NCBI GenBank assembly: GCA_021234155.1
Contig: JAJEKV010000274.1
Location: 374,001 to 438,000 of the forward strand
Length of the DNA stretch: 64,000 bases
Direction: 5' to 3'
From: Isoetes taiwanensis
Taxonomy: Eukaryota > Streptophyta > Lycopodiopsida > Isoetales > Isoetaceae
Part shown: one piece after another, positions 24,705-41,177 of the stretch
How positions within the stretch are numbered: the stretch's first letter is position 1
Layout: every line of letters starts with the position of its first letter
Made by a program: the position numbers and the translations under genes
The notes under the pieces: generated by a model
What the model was told of the DNA's origin: nothing
The model's input: the letters and a program-made list of their open reading frames with translations, nothing else
The model's database searches: none

Positions 24705-25849
24705 CCAGTTATTTCCTGATATGAATATGTAGCATAATAACAGGGGGTTACTTTTATAGTTTTATACGCTTTTTTACATGGTTTTTCTATGATTTCAGTG
24801 TTGTATTCGTGTTGACATACTAAATAGTATTTCTAGAGTGCGCACTTTTTGGGCCGTTGATTTCGATTGGCTTAAACAATCCGACGGTTGTTGCTGCGAA
24901 CACTGCATACATATGCATCAAACCCCATAACTTTTGCCCTCTGGATTCTTGCTGCTGCTGGCGGAGCGGATTCTTTGTCAAAGTGGATTCTTAAAGTATT
25001 GTATGATGTCATAGCTTCTGTTGTGGTAGATAATAGTCTTTTATTCTTGTTTGGGTTAGCATAATGATTTTCTATTGTTCCTTTACTTTTGTAAGCAAAA
25101 GGTAAGCATCGATCTTTGCAATCTGTCGGACCCTAGACGACGATTTTTTATTCTTGTTTTGGGTTTTGCTAGGGATTGTATACAAAAGGTTGAGTAGAAG
25201 CGAAAAGTTTGACTAAGATGTCTGAGTGAAAATTCTGAGTATGAAGCATCTGGCAGGGGTTTCGCAGGAGCTTCTTTGCCGACCTGGCCGCAAACAGATC
25301 TCAGGAACAAATGCCAATGATCTTCAGAAACAAATCTCGAAAACAAATGGCGAGATCCTCGGAAATGCATCCGCATGCGGCTCCCTGTTCTGCATTTTCC
25401 TTTTTGGTTGCCCTAGAATCAACCTAAAATGGCAAGCATCGAGAACCTTTGTGGATGAAAATGGGCATTTGTTAGCAGAGTCTAGGAAGAGCATGTCACA
25501 CTAGGCTGCACGTATCAAAAACATTTGTTCCTTGCCCTATTTCCGGCCCTGCTTATCTGCTTTTGGAATAGATGTATTTCAAAATGATTCGCTGCCTCAA
25601 CCAAACTCCGGAGCTCTGATTACAAACTGTAAGTCATTTTTTTTGCTTTATTTCAGATTTGCTCAATGCCCTGCAATAGAATAGGTTCGAATAGGTTTTG
25701 GGCAAAGAATCGAATAGGTTCGTTTCCCTTTGAAATGATGTCTTAGAAGCCACATATATTTCCGTGTGATGCCGGCATTCAAGAACTGCTTAGACCATTT
25801 CGAAACCGGCTACACGTAACTTTCAAAGATAAAACTGAAAGGGGGACCC
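24705..25849. other. Downstream of dirigent gene, no recognised gene
   Basis: No coding frame is convincing. A 97-codon minus-strand frame (25083-25376) and an overlapping 92-codon plus-strand frame have no recognisable content. Confidence 0.4.
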
Positions 25850-26516
25850 GGTGAAAATAGGTCTGCAAGATCATGGAAAATCTATGTATGTTATGCGGGG
25901 AAAAAATTTGTACCTTTGGATGCAGAGCTTTCTTTAATTTGCAAACTCCTGCAAGATTAATCTCTTTCAATGTGTTGGCCTAGATGTAGGTGCTAGATTT
26001 AACCCTCATGCAGGTTCCATACATTTCTATCTTCTTCTTGGATTCATGTAAGCAGAGTCGATGTATGAAAAGCATTTGTGTTTGCACAAGTAATCATGAT
26101 TGTTGGTTCATTGGCATTCTTTGGTCCTCCTTTAAATCATTCATGGCCCTATTTTTTTGTACCACAAAAATGATAATGAGTGAAGATGGGTGCAGTGAAG
26201 ATCCGTGCAAAACCTATGTATGTTATGCAGGAAAAAATTTGTACCTTTGGATGCAGAGCTTCCTTTAATTTGCAAACCTCTGCAAGATTAATCTCTTTCA
26301 ATGGGCTGGTCCAGATGTAGGTGCTAGATTTAGCCCTAATGCAGGTTCCATACATTTCTATCTTCTTCTTGAATTCTTGTAAGCAGAGGTCCATGTATGA
26401 AAAGCATTTGTGTTTGCACAAGTAATCAACAGGTTGTTGGTTCATTGGCATTTGCTGGTCCTCCTTTACATCATTCATGGCCCTATTTTTCTGTACCACG
26501 AAGATGATAATGAAAG
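25850..26516 (+). repeat. 332-bp direct tandem duplication
   Basis: Two diverged units about 332 bp apart share long blocks such as TTTGTACCTTTGGATGCAGA and GGTTCCATACATTTCTATCT (compare 25882 with 26214). A minus-strand frame (26149-26562) reads across most of the second unit, but no protein family is evident. Confidence 0.85.
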
Positions 26517-26562
26517 CACATTCATAGCGCCACTGTATATTAGTTAGACTTGCTGCTAACAT

Positions 26563-27279
26563 TCTTTTGTGTCCTGGCCTTGCTTGTTGTCTTCAAACTT
26601 AGCACACAAGCTGCAGCCAATGGGTATTACTTATTGCATTATTAAATTTATTTGATTGCTAAATGGAAGAAGACATCTATAAATTTTGAGTTGGTGGCAC
26701 GATCTATTCGTTAGCTCGGCTCAAGATGTTGGGTTATAGACTTCACATGGACACCACAAACACAGTTAGGTTATTTTCTTTTTTCTTGGTGGCCATGCCT
26801 AGGTTCAAATCCTAGGGACACTTTCAAAGCTATTTGTTTTAATAAACTATACGTCCACTCATTATTCTTAATGTATATTTTAATAACGAGAATCTAGTGT
26901 TCCAGTGTTCCCTGGCCTGTTTTGTGGTTCTGGTTAGAATTTGAATATAAATTATTATGGCTTTTTGGATGGATTTTCGAATAGGTCTTTAAAGAGATTC
27001 TAAGATTCTCCCAGCTCAATTGACAAGGATGATATTTTATCTTGTCTTGGTCTACATTGACGGTTGGATCCATATTACATCAATATGGCAATATCATTAT
27101 GAAAGGCTTTTTTTTTCTATCCTCATCACATTTATCCTTTTATCAATATAACACATATAATAACATATAATAACACATATAATATAATAACACATATGAC
27201 ACATATAATACCATTCTTAATTTTTTCTAGTTTGTTCGTCAATTCTTAAGGCCAGAAGGGGCAAATTTTTTTTGGGTTA
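26563..27279. other. AT-rich spacer
   Basis: No gene is seen. A short imperfect ATAACACATATAAT repeat lies at about 27140-27215. Confidence 0.4.
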
Positions 27280-27670
27280 ACACACAAACCATTATATCCA
27301 ACACTCTAAAATTAAACCCCCTTCAAACCCCCTTTGGTTTGGGTGCATATTCACGGGGAGGTGACGTGGGGGCGCGAGAGCCCCTAAAATTATGTTTTGC
27401 ATGTACAAAATCAACACCATGTAGTATATTACCACAAATCTTATAGTATTTTGCAAAACTTGTTATCTGAAGTCATCGCAAATTTTGTACATGCATACCC
27501 CACAAACAAGGAACTTTACGTACGGTGTAGATTAAGGAATAACGGGTGAATATGCCTATCCAACAGCTCTCGATGCCCGGAGTCACCCCCCGTGTGAATA
27601 TGCACCCAAACCAAAGGGGGTTTGAAGGGGGGTTTAATTTTAGAGTGTTGGATATAATGGTTTGTGTGTG
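27280..27670. mobile_element. Foldback MITE, copy 2
   Basis: The inverted ends start ACACACAAACCATTATAT and share the inner blocks CCCCCTTTGGTTTGGG and GGTGCATATTCAC with the MITE at 6841-7223. Arms are about 75-80 bp. The centre is diverged but keeps scattered identity. It is non-coding. Confidence 0.8.
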
Positions 27671-28063
27671 ATAGGCCGATTGATTAAAGGGTTATAGACT
27701 CCTTTGAACTTTTGGCGGATATAAGATCTTTATTTTCTAAATGAGGCCTCGTGTTATCCTTTTTTTTTGTATTTTATTTTACTTTATTTTTTTAATCTTT
27801 GAATCTAGTGCATCACAAAACCCATAGTATCAATATGTGCTAAATTGATGTTGACAAGAAATTATTCAGTTGGATAAGAGCATGCTAGGAGGTAACAGTT
27901 TTGGCACATAACAAAACTCGTCAAATTGTGCGTATTGTGCATACATCAGGTCATCATATTACTTGGCCTTAGTGATAGTATAATGTTTGCTTTAAATTAC
28001 ACATACTTGTTTTAATTTAAAGGTTAAATTTAGCTATTTGCGATTGCATAGATTTTTCCCACC

Positions 28064-30962
<2,899 letters not shown>

Positions 30963-31025
30963 AGAGAGAGAGAAATGAAATGAAATGTTTTTTGATTATC
31001 ACGCCTACTAAGACCATCAGGTCTA

Positions 31026-34000
31026 TCAGACGTTCAAGTTATCCTCTACATCCAACCAATCATCTGATGAGCCTCCAAAATCAGAGGCATCATCTTGCAA
31101 CTCTAACTCCTCTATCTCATGTTCATTATTTTGCAAAAGCACCTCTAAACTAGAAATACATGCTTTTCTAATTTTTAGTACATCTATAATGAAATTCCCA
31201 ACACTAGTGGGAGGCAAACAAAACAAATCTTCTAATGTCCCGTGTACTCCATATCTCTGTCGCAATACCTCATATGCTGGGCACAACATAAGGGCATGCA
31301 TTTCATCCTCGATCTCATCTTGGCCGCAAACTTTACACAGCCGTCTGTCTCTAGGGATACGATGCCATCGACCTTCTTCAATACTCAGATGGTGAGAGCT
31401 CAAGCGCATGCGATATATCTCTTTACGTTTCATCACTGACATATCACTTCTCAAATAGCTTGCTTCCTGTAACCCGGGATTCATATTAGTACGATATGCC
31501 TGCATTTTTGTCTTCGGATTATCCCACAGTACTGCATATATGCCTGCAATCACCCATTCTCGAATATCTGTATTCGGGCACTCATCTATATTCAGCTTCC
31601 ATTTTTGCAACCAACACTTAACCTTTTTATACCATCCATTCGTATCACTTTCTTCCATAGCAATATATGGTAGTCTAGTCTCATCCATTCCCTTTACTTT
31701 ATTTACATATATCAGTGTCTGAATAAGGGCTTCTCCTTCCAAGGGAATCATACCACACTCTGCTAGCATCATTTCATATGGGGTTTGAGTCTTCACTCCT
31801 AATTCAGTGCATAGAAATCGTTTTTGGATTTTTTCTACCTGTGTCCATAGGCATGCTGGCAAGCCTGGCCCCCAAACTTCACATCCATAAAGAACTACTG
31901 ACTGCACTAAAACTTTATACAACATCTTCTTCATGCCTAAATTCATAACATGTGCCTTCCCACAACTCCTTTGCATAGCATAGAGAGACTTAAGACCGCC
32001 ATTTGTTCTCTGTTCAATGCACTTATTCCACCTGAAATTCTTATCCAACACTAGTCCCAAGTATTTATACGTGTTAACAGATTCTAGCTTTTCCCCTTTA
32101 TAATAAAAATCACAGTTCTTCTTGGATCCTACTATCATTGACTTAGACTTATTCAAGTTCACCCGCATTCCCATTACATCCGAAAAATCAGCCAAGGTAT
32201 CAAGGTGTTTCTGGAGCCCTGTTTTCTGTCTAGACATGAGCACTACATCATCTGCATATAGCAAAAGACTAAGGACATAACCAGCGATAGGAGTGCCATA
32301 GCCACCACGCTCTATAATCCATTCTTCCAGACCATCTATGAACAATCCAAACAATGTAGGAGACAAAGGGCAGCCCTGTTTAACCCCAACATTACTGACT
32401 ACCATGTCACCACAGACATTCTTTAAAGGCAAGGATAGCTCTACTAACACCTGTTCATAAAGCAGCTTCGTTGCATCTCTATATTCCTTTGGAATATTTA
32501 ATTTATTCATTCTTTCCCACAAGCATTCCCTTGGGACCATATCGAAAGCTTTGCTAAAATCAATAAATGCCAAATACAAAGGTTTCTTCTTACCTTTCAC
32601 TGCCTCCATTACTACCTGCATTGTCACCAAGTGGTCAATAGTGGAGTGTTTATGTCTAAAACCCGCTTGCCCCTTGGCTCTCAAGTTATGCTCCTCGGCC
32701 CACTCAGTGATCTTGGCCTCTAGCACAGATGCGAAGAGTTTAGAGAAAATACTAGAAATCAGAATGGTCCTGTAATTATTGATGTCGGATTTATCACCTC
32801 CCTTGAAAATAGGTACTACCCGATTAATCTGCCAAGTTTTTGGGAACCCTTCAGCTATTACCATGTTAAACATCCGCATAATAGGTTCTACTATCTCCCC
32901 CCCTGCCCATTTCAACATCTCCGCCATCAAACCCCCTGCATCTGCTGCTTTACCATTAGCCAGTCTACTGATCCCTGTGGCAACGTCATCCTGCGTAATG
33001 AAGGGCTCACTTTCGTGTCCTGTCACTACCACCGAGTCAATGCCTTCCAAATGATACAGTTTTTGGACATGTTGAAATAGCTCAAATGCATCTATGTCTG
33101 GGGCAACTGCAGATTTTCTTTTCATTTTGTTCCAAAAGGTTTTAGGTTCACGAATCAAGTCCTCTATATGTTTAGTCTGTCTATCTTTCAGAAATATCCT
33201 TTTCTTTTTCCGAACCAAAGCCACATACTCTTTCTTTTTTATTTTCTTAACACTGCTTTCTGCTTTCAAATATTCTCTGCGTTTAGCTTTACATGTCTCA
33301 TCATACCAGCTGTTACACGGTAGACCTTTCGCTTTACGTTTGTGTGCAAAGCATCGCTCTGTCGCATCAAGGATGAGTTGTGTAATGTGCTTATCTAGAT
33401 CATCTGCGTGCTTCAAACCCATTAACCTTGGTATGCCCTCCTCACATGCCTTCTGATATAAATCTGCTTTTTTTCTATCTAATCTCACATAGTTTCCCTG
33501 CTGAATTTCTCGAACTGGACTGGTTACCTTACCAATTTGCAAGTGAAAAGAAATTGGAACGTGATCGGATTCAGGCTGGTGCTCCCATACTTCAAGATGT
33601 GTTATATACTGAGCAATTCCTTCACCTCCAATAACATAATCAACCACACTTTTTCCTCTGCATGTACATTTCTCTGATCCTGGGAATCGGTTCAGCCCAT
33701 TAAATATTCTGAGATCCAATCCACTGCACATTTCTAGCAACATCCTACCCGTGTGGGTCATATAAGCTTTATCATCTGATCTTCTGTCCCATCCTACAGT
33801 CCGCAGCTCATCGTCATCCATGTCTTGCATCCATATGAGGTCTCCATCATGATTAAGAACCGATGCTTGCTTACTGGAAGTTCTTCCGTTAAAATCCCCC
33901 ATGAGTATTACTTCACCTTTATCTGCAAGTGTGACAATATCCTGCTCTAACTGAAAGAAAGGATCTGCTCGATCAATATCCCCTGTATCATATGCCTTTT

Positions 34001-34328
34001 TGTGTATGGGAGGGTAGTAACATCCCGCTAGATATATCCTTCTATGCCCCGTTATCTCCACCCAGATATACTGCTTACTGTTACTAATATCCACTTCCTT
34101 TATTAAATGTGTAAATCTCTCTCGGACAAAGCACGCAATGCCGCCGTTACCCCTGTAACTTGTTCCTATCTCATTCCATATTGATGTAACTTTTTGAAAA
34201 CCAGGTATATCCGGCAAAGTAAACTGTTCATGCTCCCAGGTTTCCACAAATATAACTAGATCTAAAGATTTGAGAACTTCAAACATGCTACTTACTTTAG
34301 AGTCCGTGAGCATATTGATGTTCCACAT
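31026..34328 (-). CDS. LINE ORF2 polyprotein, intact (endonuclease and reverse transcriptase)
   Basis: A single frame of 1100 residues carries all parts of an L1-type ORF2. The endonuclease (about residues 1-235) has the metal-site Glu in FVETWE, NGGIACFVR, MGDFNGRTS, SVVDYVIGG and the catalytic SDHVPISFHL. Reverse transcriptase (about 430-760) has FRHKHSTIDHL, AFIDFSKAFDMV, GVKQGCPLSPTLF and the catalytic YADD at residues 691-694. The thumb has VVLYGCEVWGP. A cysteine-rich C-terminus (CKVCGQDEIEDEMHALMLC) is followed by a Glu/Asp-rich tail. The product nicks chromosomal DNA and copies its own RNA there. No stop or shift is visible, so the enzyme may be active. The ATG at 34328 is close behind ORF1. 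Confidence 0.95.
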   Translation of the reverse strand: MWNINMLTDSKVSSMFEVLKSLDLVIFVETWEHEQFTLPDIPGFQKVTSIWNEIGTSYRGNGGIACFVRERFTHLIKEVDISNSKQYIWVEITGHRRIYLAGCYYPPIHKKAYDTGDIDRADPFFQLEQDIVTLADKGEVILMGDFNGRTSSKQASVLNHDGDLIWMQDMDDDELRTVGWDRRSDDKAYMTHTGRMLLEMCSGLDLRIFNGLNRFPGSEKCTCRGKSVVDYVIGGEGIAQYITHLEVWEHQPESDHVPISFHLQIGKVTSPVREIQQGNYVRLDRKKADLYQKACEEGIPRLMGLKHADDLDKHITQLILDATERCFAHKRKAKGLPCNSWYDETCKAKRREYLKAESSVKKIKKKEYVALVRKKKRIFLKDRQTKHIEDLIREPKTFWNKMKRKSAVAPDIDAFELFQHVQKLYHLEGIDSVVVTGHESEPFITQDDVATGISRLANGKAADAGGLMAEMLKWAGGEIVEPIMRMFNMVIAEGFPKTWQINRVVPIFKGGDKSDINNYRTILISSIFSKLFASVLEAKITEWAEEHNLRAKGQAGFRHKHSTIDHLVTMQVVMEAVKGKKKPLYLAFIDFSKAFDMVPRECLWERMNKLNIPKEYRDATKLLYEQVLVELSLPLKNVCGDMVVSNVGVKQGCPLSPTLFGLFIDGLEEWIIERGGYGTPIAGYVLSLLLYADDVVLMSRQKTGLQKHLDTLADFSDVMGMRVNLNKSKSMIVGSKKNCDFYYKGEKLESVNTYKYLGLVLDKNFRWNKCIEQRTNGGLKSLYAMQRSCGKAHVMNLGMKKMLYKVLVQSVVLYGCEVWGPGLPACLWTQVEKIQKRFLCTELGVKTQTPYEMMLAECGMIPLEGEALIQTLIYVNKVKGMDETRLPYIAMEESDTNGWYKKVKCWLQKWKLNIDECPNTDIREWVIAGIYAVLWDNPKTKMQAYRTNMNPGLQEASYLRSDMSVMKRKEIYRMRLSSHHLSIEEGRWHRIPRDRRLCKVCGQDEIEDEMHALMLCPAYEVLRQRYGVHGTLEDLFCLPPTSVGNFIIDVLKIRKACISSLEVLLQNNEHEIEELELQDDASDFGGSSDDWLDVEDNLNV

Positions 34329-34352
34329 ACCGATCCTGATGGTCTCGCTTCC

Positions 34353-35541
<1,189 letters not shown>

Positions 35542-35664
35542 TATTTTAACATCACACCACTAGGCAAAGATCCAACTGGACATGTGACCACACACCCACA
35601 CTACATTGCTTTGTTGGGCCCCGCCCCAACCACTTTACATAAGCGCTCTGTGAGTTTTTTGGAG

Positions 35665-35784
<120 letters not shown>

Positions 35785-35860
35785 TTGGGAGGCCTAAAAG
35801 GCCTAAAAGAGTGTATTTATGTCTATGGGAGGCCTAAAAGGCCTATTAGACAATCCCCTT

Positions 35861-38800
35861 TTAAACATCTTCATAAAATAATAGATGAGTTTCCGAATCC
35901 TCATCTAGCTCATCACTCTCACTCAAAATATCTGAGTTATCAATATTAACAACAGTTTGAGATTCCAAACAAACATCTCTATGATGTAGAAGTTCTATCA
36001 CATACCTTCCTAACACATCCCCCTCCAGTGTGAAAAGAGTTGGGAGTTCTACATGATTAATCCCATATTTATCCCGTAACATAGCATAGGCCATATATCG
36101 AAGTAATACATGGTCCTCATCTTCAACCTGGTTTGTGCTACATAACTTACAGTATCTTTGGTCTCTCGGTAGAATATGCCCCCATCTCCCCATCTCTATA
36201 CCCAAGTGATGTGAACTGAGACGGATCCTGCAAATATTGTGTCTCTTTTGTATTGAAATGTTTTCCTGTAAGTGCATAGCTGGTAACAAGCTCGGGTTTA
36301 TACCCTGTTTGTATAGAATCATCTTTGTCTTAGGCTGCGACCATAGTCTTCTGTGTATCTGATCAGAAATCCATTGTCTTAGGTCTGAAACCAAGACCAC
36401 CTCTTCCCATTGTATATCCCATTTTTTAAGCCAATTCACCACATCATGCAATATTCCCTTTTCTTTACTAGATACCAAAGCTTTATATACAAGGCGAGAG
36501 TCATCCAATGCTAACATTCTCTTAAGATATGTGACACACCTCAATATGGCCTCTCCCTCAAGAGGTAAGAGTCCACTTTCCGCCAACATCATGGGGTAAG
36601 GTGTTTGGGCTTTGACCCCTAGCTCCAATCTCAAAAATTTCTTCAAGACCTGCTCCATATCATCCCATAAGCATTGTGGGAGACTTGCTCCCCATATCTC
36701 GCACCCATACAGGACCACACTCTGTACTAGTGACTGATAAAGCTTTACCTTAAGTTTCCAAGATCAAAGATGAGACCTTCGACACATACTCTGTAGTGCA
36801 TACAATGCCCTGTACCCTCCATCTATTCGCTTCGATATGCATGCATTCCATCTATGATTCCTGCTGAAAATAAGACCCAGATATTTATAAGAATTACACA
36901 TATTTACAATATTTCCCTTATAGCTAAAAACGGGTTCCTGCCTGAGGGTGCCCACTGTCATAATGCTCGTCTTATCCAAGTTTACTTGCATGCCAGTTTG
37001 GTCACAAAAGACCGCCAAACTATTTAGATGTTGCTGCATGTGGTCTTTTGAACGTGCAAATAGCACCACATCATCTGCATACATCAGCAACTGTAGAATA
37101 TATCCATGTATCCCAGTGCCTCCCGGACAATTATCATGGAGCCATGCCTCTAAGCTATCTATGAACAAACCAAACAGCGTGGGGGATAAGGGACAACCTT
37201 GTTTCACCCCAATATTGCTCTCCACATGATCTGGGATCTCCAATGAAAAGGGTTGGGATAATTGCACAAGTACCTTTTCGTAGAGAATCTGGACCGCGTC
37301 TCTAAGCTCCAGTGGCACATTAAGCTTCTCAAGCCTTTCCCATAGTTGTACCCGGGGAACCTTATCAAAGGCTTTCTTGAAATCAACGAAAGCTATATAC
37401 ACTGGTTTCTTGGTCCCTTTGACATTGTCAAAAACCGTTTTCAACACCAACAAATGATCTAAAGTGGATCTGCCCGGCCTAAAGCCTGCCTGTGTCTCTG
37501 CCCTTTTATGGTTAAATTCAGCCCATATGCTTATTTGCTTTTCTAAGATGGATGCAAATAACTTAGAAAACAAATTACTCACCAAAATCGTTCTGTAATT
37601 GTTTGTGTCATGGCGAGACCCGCCTTTGAATATTGACACCACCCTATTCTTGTACCAATCAGATGGGAAACCTTGCTCCAGATCGAGGTTAAGCATGCGT
37701 GTAATCAGAGGAACAATGCTCGGTCCAGTATATGCTCTGCACTGAGGGAATTCAAGTCTGATGCTTTACAGTTGGCCAGGGATGAGATACCAGCAGTTAC
37801 CTCTTCTTCCTTGATGGTCCAGTTCGATCTTATGCCACTTGTGCTATCCGTTCATGCGCTATGATACAGACCCACTACATGTTCCCATAAAGCTCTTGCT
37901 TCTAGCGGGATTTTCGCCTGCCTGTTCCCCTTAAGCCCATTCCAGAATAGTTTAGGTTCTTCCAGGTATCTCTGGCATAGGATTTGTTGCCTTTGACTGA
38001 TGTATTTTCTCTTCTTACCCCTTACTACTTGCTTATAGCTCTGTTTATACTGTGCTTTAAGATGTAAGTCACATCTTTTCCATTGATCTTTAGCATCTCG
38101 GCATTCCTTATCAAACCATGCCTTGCATGGTAGCCCTTTGCGGGCTCTCTGGGAAGTAAATATTTCCTTTGCTGCCTCTTCCAGAAGCTTGAGTAGCTGC
38201 TGGTTCATGATATGTAAATCTCCATCCCATTGCATCTGACTTATCTTGTCTTCCACACATGCACGGTACTGTGGCCGGAGGTACGGTTTCAAATGATACC
38301 GTGTTTGCATAACCCTGTTCTTCAGAACAGGTTGCTTAACATTTATGTTAACAAATAATGGACTGTGGTCAGACTCAATCTCCTCATCGCCAACTGTAAA
38401 ATCAGCAAGATCATGCAACGAGTTTTCTGCTATGGCTACATAATCAACTGTACTCCTTGTTCTACATGTGTTCTTTACTGTCTGCGGAAATCTGTCCAAG
38501 CCATTACAAATGATCAGACCTGCGCTACTGCACAAACAGAGGAACTGTCTACCACTCTTTGTGACAATCAAGTCTTTTGATCTTCTCCTCCTTTCTGTTA
38601 ATTGCATATCACAATCATCCATCTCTTCTAACCAAAGCAGGTTCTTGTTGCCTGTGAACGTAGCAGCCTGCAGACTGCCAATCCGGCCATTAAAATCCCC
38701 TGTCAGAATTACTTTGCCTCGTTCCTGGAAGTACATAACATCCTGTTCAAGAGCAAAAAACATGTCATCATTAGATGCATCAATTTCTGAGTATATTTTG

Positions 38801-39093
38801 GTGTGTCTGGGTGCAAAGTAGCAGATTGCCATGTAAAATGGAATATGTGATCCTCCTATTTCCAACCAAATGTACTGGCCATTTTTATCTTTCCTAATAC
38901 CAGTGATTACATCCTTATAAGCTGGTCTAATAAAACATGCAATGCCACCATTGGCCATGTCTGTATCTTTGAATCTTATATTTTGCACAGAATAAATCAT
39001 TTCAAATCCATCAATTTCTGGAAGTGCATACAAATCATTCTCCTTCGTTTCTATGAAGCAAATAACATCTACCTTCTCTAGAATCTTGTACAT
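35861..39093 (-). pseudogene. LINE ORF2, interrupted
   Basis: Three consecutive frames cover nearly the whole protein. 39093-37852 is the endonuclease and linker (FIETKEND, NGGIACFIR, TGDFNGRIG, STVDYVAIAEN, ESDHSPLFVNI). 37696-36764 is reverse transcriptase (FRPGRSTLDHLL, GVKQGCPLSPTLF, LLMYADDVVLFARS). 36718-35861 is the thumb and cysteine-rich end (VVLYGCEIWGA, CKLCSTNQVEDEDHVLL), with the acidic tail SDELDEDSETHLLFY shared with LINE 1. A break lies at about 37.70-37.85 kb and another at about 36.72-36.76 kb. It is very similar to LINE 1 throughout, so both belong to one subfamily. Confidence 0.9.
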
Positions 39094-39159
39094 GCTAAGA
39101 GTCTTATCAATTGTCAGTCGATTGATATTCCAGATTGCGACCCTTAGCCCTCCCGCAAA

Positions 39160-39643
39160 TACCTATTCAACAATTGCTTTCCCTCTGTGCCATCTCACAT
39201 TCCTGTTATTTTGCTTGTTCTTGTTTCTTTTCCTGCAATTGCTCCTTCGTAAGATCGTCATTTACCCAAATGAACTTGCCTCTCAGAGTGTGTCACTGCT
39301 TCAAAACTTGAAATCTTTCTTCTTTGGTTGCAAATTTTACTAGAATGTGCCGTGTGCCATGCTCCTTCTTACCAACTCGAAATGCTTCAGCAATGCTGGC
39401 TGTCACCTACATATCTTCTGCAAAAAATTTTAAGACTGCTTCCTTTGTATTCTCCTTCTCTTTCTCCGGAAGACCTACAATATGAATATTCAAGGCCCTT
39501 TGCTTCCTTTCCTGCATCTCCACATACTCATCGAATGCTTGCTTTAGTTCAGATATGCCTGATTCTTCAGATCCCGATTCCTCGCCCTGTGTCTCTTGCA
39601 GTTCGCTGACATCTAATTTAACCTTATCAATCTCATTTCTCAT
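39160..39643 (-). pseudogene. LINE ORF1 remnant
   Basis: A 78-codon frame (39643-39407) holds a helical segment and ALNIHIVGLPEKEKE, the ORF1 signature also found in LINE 2. After a stop, the related RRM-like and C-terminal region (LTKEQL) can be read in the same direction down to about 39160. Stops make it non-functional. Confidence 0.75.
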
Positions 39644-39822
39644 TTCCTAAAAATTTGCCTTCAGGGTTTCATTCTCAGATCTGAGGTTGCGAATTTCGGC
39701 CATCAGCTTGTCTTCACGTGATGCTGCCTCCTGTCTAAATGCTATGAGTTCTTTCCAGACCATAGCCAAAGAGACTTCTGCCTGATCCGAGATATCCCCA
39801 TCTGATTCCTCCTAGAAAGAAA

Positions 39823-40013
<191 letters not shown>

Positions 40014-40019
40014 TTGGCC

Positions 40020-41000
40020 ACATGCGGACTTAGAGGTTATCTGCAATGAACCCTATGCTGGACTCTTGCTTACAGAAACTAGAGTATAGCTCCGCAACTC
40101 AAGATCGGAAGGTGCAGGAGCTATTGGCAGCCATCACTCAATAAGGCAAGGGCCTCCATGCAGAGGCTCATGAGCAATTGCAGCAGTGAATGCGTGAATT
40201 GGCAAGGCAGCAACAATTCCAGCAGGAGCTAAGCTCCCGGCTTTGAGAACGAGAGATCACTACACCTGCCACAACAGTCCCACCTTCCCAAGAGTCTGCA
40301 CGGCGTTAGCCAAGACCGCCTACTGCTGCACCGCCAAGCCACCCCATGCCACCACTGCCCCAACATAGGTCACAGCTTACGCCCCGCCGACAGCAAACAA
40401 CACCTGTTGTGCCGGGCAGCAGTGACCAGATGCTCAAAGAGCTCCAGGAGCTGAGACGGAGAAGCCACAATGTGGTGGTACGTGGCATGATAGAAGAGGA
40501 AGGGGAGGACCTCATTAACCAGCTCTTGATGCTGATCCTCGCTCAAATGATGTTCCACATGCCGGTACATATTATTAGGGCGAGCCGCCATGGTATCCAG
40601 TTTCCAGACCGCCTCGGGTAGTCACATTCACAGTACGGGACACGCAAGTGAAAGCCGCCATCTTACGCCAGGGGAGGTAGCTGAAGGGGACTGCCCTGTA
40701 TGTTGACCGAGACTTGACCCCATCACAACAAGAAGACCGCAGGCACGAGTTGGCCAAAGTTAAAAGGGTCCGCAAACAGGGAGGAGTTGCAGGATTGATC
40801 CGGTGCAAGATGCAAATCTTCAGGCTGCCAAATGCTGCTACGAATGCTGCGAACACTCCAACAACCTCTAACTATGCCCTTGCTTGTTTTACTACAGCCT
40901 CACCTTCTGTTGCTCGCATGTCTCATGCTGCTTCCACTTCTACCACCTCCCCTTCTGCTGCTGCCATTGAATCTCCAGCTGCAGCCCATGCTAACAAATA
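40020..41000 (+). pseudogene. LINE ORF1 remnant
   Basis: Frames here contain ELRRRSHNVVVRGMIEEEGE (at about 40440-40500), then VVTFTVRDTQVKAAILRQG. A stop follows, then LKGTALYVDRDLTPSQQ (at about 40680-40735). This is the same V-x-F, then LKG-x-DLT-x-Q pattern as the other ORF1 remnants. An Ala/Pro/Ser-rich low-complexity end follows. It has stops and shifts. Confidence 0.7.
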
Positions 41001-41177
41001 GGAATTGTGCCTCCGCATGGTCTCCTGGAATTGTCGGGATTCCCCTGGCAGAAGGGAGGTAGTCTCAACTTGATTCTCACAGTCATGGATCTCATGTTCC
41101 TCATGGAAACATGGAAGCATGTAGGACACATGATACCCGACTTGCCAGGATACTAGCATTACTCAAATCTTCAATGA